From Todiramphus chloris collaris (Eukaryota > Chordata > Aves > Coraciiformes > Alcedinidae), in NCBI GenBank assembly GCA_025345505.1, contig JANVCC010000020.1, positions 51,006,401 through 51,070,400 on the forward strand: 64,000 nt of DNA. Direction: 5' to 3'. The notes below the pieces were generated by a model. That model searched no databases. It saw nothing but the letters and a program-made list of their open reading frames with translations, and had not been told where the DNA came from. Shown piece after piece: positions 61,001-64,000 of this stretch. Position numbers and translations under genes: made by a program. Numbering within the stretch: the first letter of the stretch is position 1; every line of letters starts with the position of its first letter.

Positions 61001-64000
61001 CCTATCAGCATGTCAAATCCAGTGAGATTCACTAAAGAAGGGAAAAAACTTTGAAACCTCAGAGTTTCACAATGACTTAAAATTTATTTTTGTTTCAACT
61101 GGAAGCACTACCTTTTCTTCGCATTCCAAACACGCGCAAGAGTTGACCTTGCGCTGCCAGAGTGGTGTTCTCTTGACTTTATCAGCCATCTCCAGTGACG
61201 AATTTCCTTTTATCAAAGAGGAGCTAAGAAGAAAGGGGACCTGTTAAAAATCTGGAATTAGAATTTAAAGTCCCCTTTCCTTCAGTTTTCCCTTCGAAAG
61301 TGCTAGAGTTGCTCCAAGGGAGGTGGTGTACAATGCTGATATTCTCCTTGTGACAAACCAAATCCTCTTGTCAATGTGGTCAAGTGCAGAGATGCAATAT
61401 GCTGACAGCCCAAGACTGTCTTGCAAAATAATTACACTTCAAGGAAATTTTCATCTCATGTTAACGAGACCCTCTACAATCTTTATGTTCTCAGTCATAT
61501 TAGAAACTGATTTATAATTAATGACAACTGGAATGCCACTACCTCTGCATGAAAGAGATCTTTAGCTATGTCCTCAGAAAAGCTTGAAAAAAAAAAAGAA
61601 AAATATGAGAGAAATGTTTAATTGCTGCTTTGCCATGCTAGTAATAAATGGTTTTCAATGATACATACCTGGAAGCATAGAAAGCCAGAAAATCAGCAAG
61701 AAAATAATCTTTGTACATAGAACATTCAAATTAGAGTAGAAAAGACCTTATTTGCCTAAAACGAAGAGTGTATTCTAGGTGGCATAATGTTTAATAACTG
61801 TATTGTGCCTTTAAAGACGTACTGGAGTTAATACTTTGTCCGGGATTTGAAAGTTTACAGAGTTCATAATCATAATAGGGATGTTTGCCAGATGGATGTT
61901 GTGAAGAAGTCTATTAGATATCAGTTAGTTTAACATAGATATTTTTGGTTGTTATTCTTGTTGCCTCCTGCTCTTTTATTTTTCCTCCAAGGTTTACTAA
62001 ATAAATAGGTCCCTAATGTATCTATAATGTTCAACAGCATTAAAAAAATATGTATCTGATTAATTAAAATCTCATTATCCATCATAATTGCAGTAGGTAT
62101 GCAAAAATATAAGATTTATTATTCAAGGAATTAATACATTTCTAGAACTCTTTGGGGTTCAAATGAGAGTTGGAAATGAGCACTGTATAGTAATTTGTTT
62201 CAGGAGAGCTAATTAAGTCAGTTCATTTATTCAGTTATCTAAGCCTAGTCTAATCCCATATACTGCTAAAACCTTGTGATGTTCCCAACTTCATTACTGA
62301 TTTGAATTAACATGAGGACAGAAACAGAAAGTAAAGCACAGGAGGTGCCAGGCCTGAGCCCCACAGGGTAATTCTGTTGCCTGCCAAACTGCCCTTTTCT
62401 TCTAAACAAAGATCTGGACTTCTTTTAATGGGATAGTAACTTTGAGTCCTGCTGGAGTCTCTTCAGCTATCACATACATATATTGCAGCTTCCCCTTGAA
62501 CCTCAAGAGGCCTGGGAGCAAAGAAGGGCGTTCACAAACAAGCTGAAATCACAACTATTGTTACGGTTGTCATTTACTTCTCACAAAGGGTTTTTGTTAT
62601 AGGAAAAGAATGGTCCTTGTGGTCATCTTTATCCATTTCTGCTTCTTTGCCTCATGTCAAACACTGGTGAGTGTACCAAACAATAAACAAAGGGTGTTTG
62701 TTTAAGGTGAGAATTAATTTTGCATCCATCTGACAGGTCTCTGTTTGAGGATGCTTACTGGGGGGTGTGGGACGAGGGGGGAGAGAGCAAGGAGAGGGGG
62801 GAAAGCCATGAGATCTGACATAAAAACACTTAAAATATTTTTAAGTAACAGTGAAACAAATGTTTCTGATTGTCTCACTCTAATTCTGGGGATTCTTTTG
62901 CTTTGCAAATATCCTGAGATAATACATTAGTAAAGATAGGACCATGACTACTTGTCCACCCAACTCTGGGTGCCAAGATGCAATTCTGAAACAGTTCCTT
63001 TTAGCCACAATCTTATGCAGTGAGGGAAGTGGTCCAATTGTTGGTTTGGGGTTTTTTTTATGTCAGTTGTTTTGTGATGCTGTCTTGGTAGAGAATTTTG
63101 TACAACATACCTTAGTTTTTATTCCTTCCTTTATGGTCTTACTCTATTTTCAATTCCAATACAGGCAGCTGAATAATGGATAAATTCTTCTAGCCTGGCA
63201 GTGCCCCAACAGACTGGCAGCTTCCCAGAGGATATAGGTGCCTTGTTCAACTGCCCATTTGGAAATGGAGCTCTGATGAAATTGAGCTCCAAGAAACTAG
63301 TCTCGGTATGTACCGTTTGGAGTTGATAACGGTTGTCTGAGTTGGAAGTTTATGGGGAATGCTCTGGAGTCTTCATACCTCATGCAGACTGGCCACACTA
63401 GACACCCATTTGAATTCTTTTCATAAAACCTAAAACATAAAACTTAGGTCTAAAGCTTTTTGAGCACATTGTATGCTGTTTCTTATGGAAATCAAAGAGA
63501 AAAACAAGTAGTTCTGGAGATTCAGCATGAATGTATTTCATTGGGTTAAAGAGATCTGCCAGAAACTCCTGTCCTGCCATGGAGGACTGAAAAAGTGTTT
63601 TAGTCCTTGCATTGCAGTAGGAAGGGAATTATTTATTAGAAAGCTTTTTTAATGGAGCAGTGGGTGTTCTGAGTAAACTAACTTATAATTTGCTGTTTTG
63701 CATGTGAGTCTGTAGACCTCCTTTCTGGTGAACTGAAGGTAAAGCCTCATCAGATAGACAAAGTGATGATGATGATCTCCTTTTAACAATCCTAGCTTTT
63801 TCTTTTTTTTTTTTTTGGCTGTGCACATCTTCATAAATTCTACATCCAGTTCATTTTTTGAAACTCTGGATACTATGGCTTTTGATCAACTAGGGTTTGG
63901 GTTTTCCCTTGCATTTTGTGAAGAATCTCCATTATTAGATGCTGACAGCAATTGATTATCCCACTTTATTGCATCTTCTAAGAATACATAGCCAATTAAA
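58091..64000. other. Intergenic, no gene seen
   Basis: AT-rich sequence to the end of the window. Contents noted: a purine-rich stretch at about 59335-59580, a G-rich tract (62760-62802) with runs of 3-6 G, and short poly-A/T runs. Open frames are at most about 120 codons and none resembles a known protein. Confidence 0.7.
62760..62802 (+). other. G-rich tract
   Basis: G-runs of six, three, six and six separated by TGT, ACGA and a 14-nt purine-rich loop. The long last loop makes a four-run quadruplex weak. Confidence 0.5.

Noticed and set aside
1-64000. tRNA, rRNA or CRISPR features, or a novel multi-gene system
   Set aside because: No tRNA box pattern, rRNA-like block, regularly spaced repeats or gene cluster was seen; the window is a single-gene vertebrate locus.

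Overview
The window is vertebrate nuclear DNA, almost certainly from a bird. It has large introns with GT/AG junctions, one CpG island, few interspersed repeats, CR1 LINE fragments with typical 3' ends, and a solo LTR with the TGTCCTGGG...TTAAACCACAACA termini of avian ERVL-type elements. I see no bacterial, viral or mitochondrial gene content.

The only host protein-coding gene I can support is BTBD3 on the + strand. A CpG island at about 130-660 is a likely distal promoter and first-exon region. A second promoter-like segment, with paired CCAAT boxes and a GC-rich stretch, lies at about 11,940-12,190, just before the first coding exon. The coding sequence joins four exons (12432-12754, 13347-13437, 13942-14060, 18136-19168) into a complete 521-residue protein: a low-complexity Ser/Lys N-terminus, then BTB, BACK and PHR domains. 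The 3' UTR starts at 19169 and may reach the AATAAA at 22506, with several earlier poly(A) signals.

From about 22.5 kb to the end I find no host gene. The region holds a 461-bp solo LTR with a perfect 5-bp target duplication (27,015-27,475). It also holds four CR1 copies: + at 41.44-42.53 kb, - at 44.58-45.03 kb, - at 48.39-49.50 kb and + at 57.80-58.09 kb. Two of these carry long reverse-transcriptase reading frames broken only by point nonsense codons. There are weaker matches to ancient MIR/CORE-SINE sequence, two unrelated exact 35-bp tandem duplications, a perfect 24-bp palindrome, a 13-bp-arm hairpin and many homopolymer tracts. The AT-rich remainder looks like a gene desert that could contain distal regulatory elements.

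I found no previously undescribed multi-gene system. The most useful leads are the two-promoter and two-start structure of BTBD3, the intact solo LTR, and the unexplained palindromic or conserved-looking blocks in the downstream desert.
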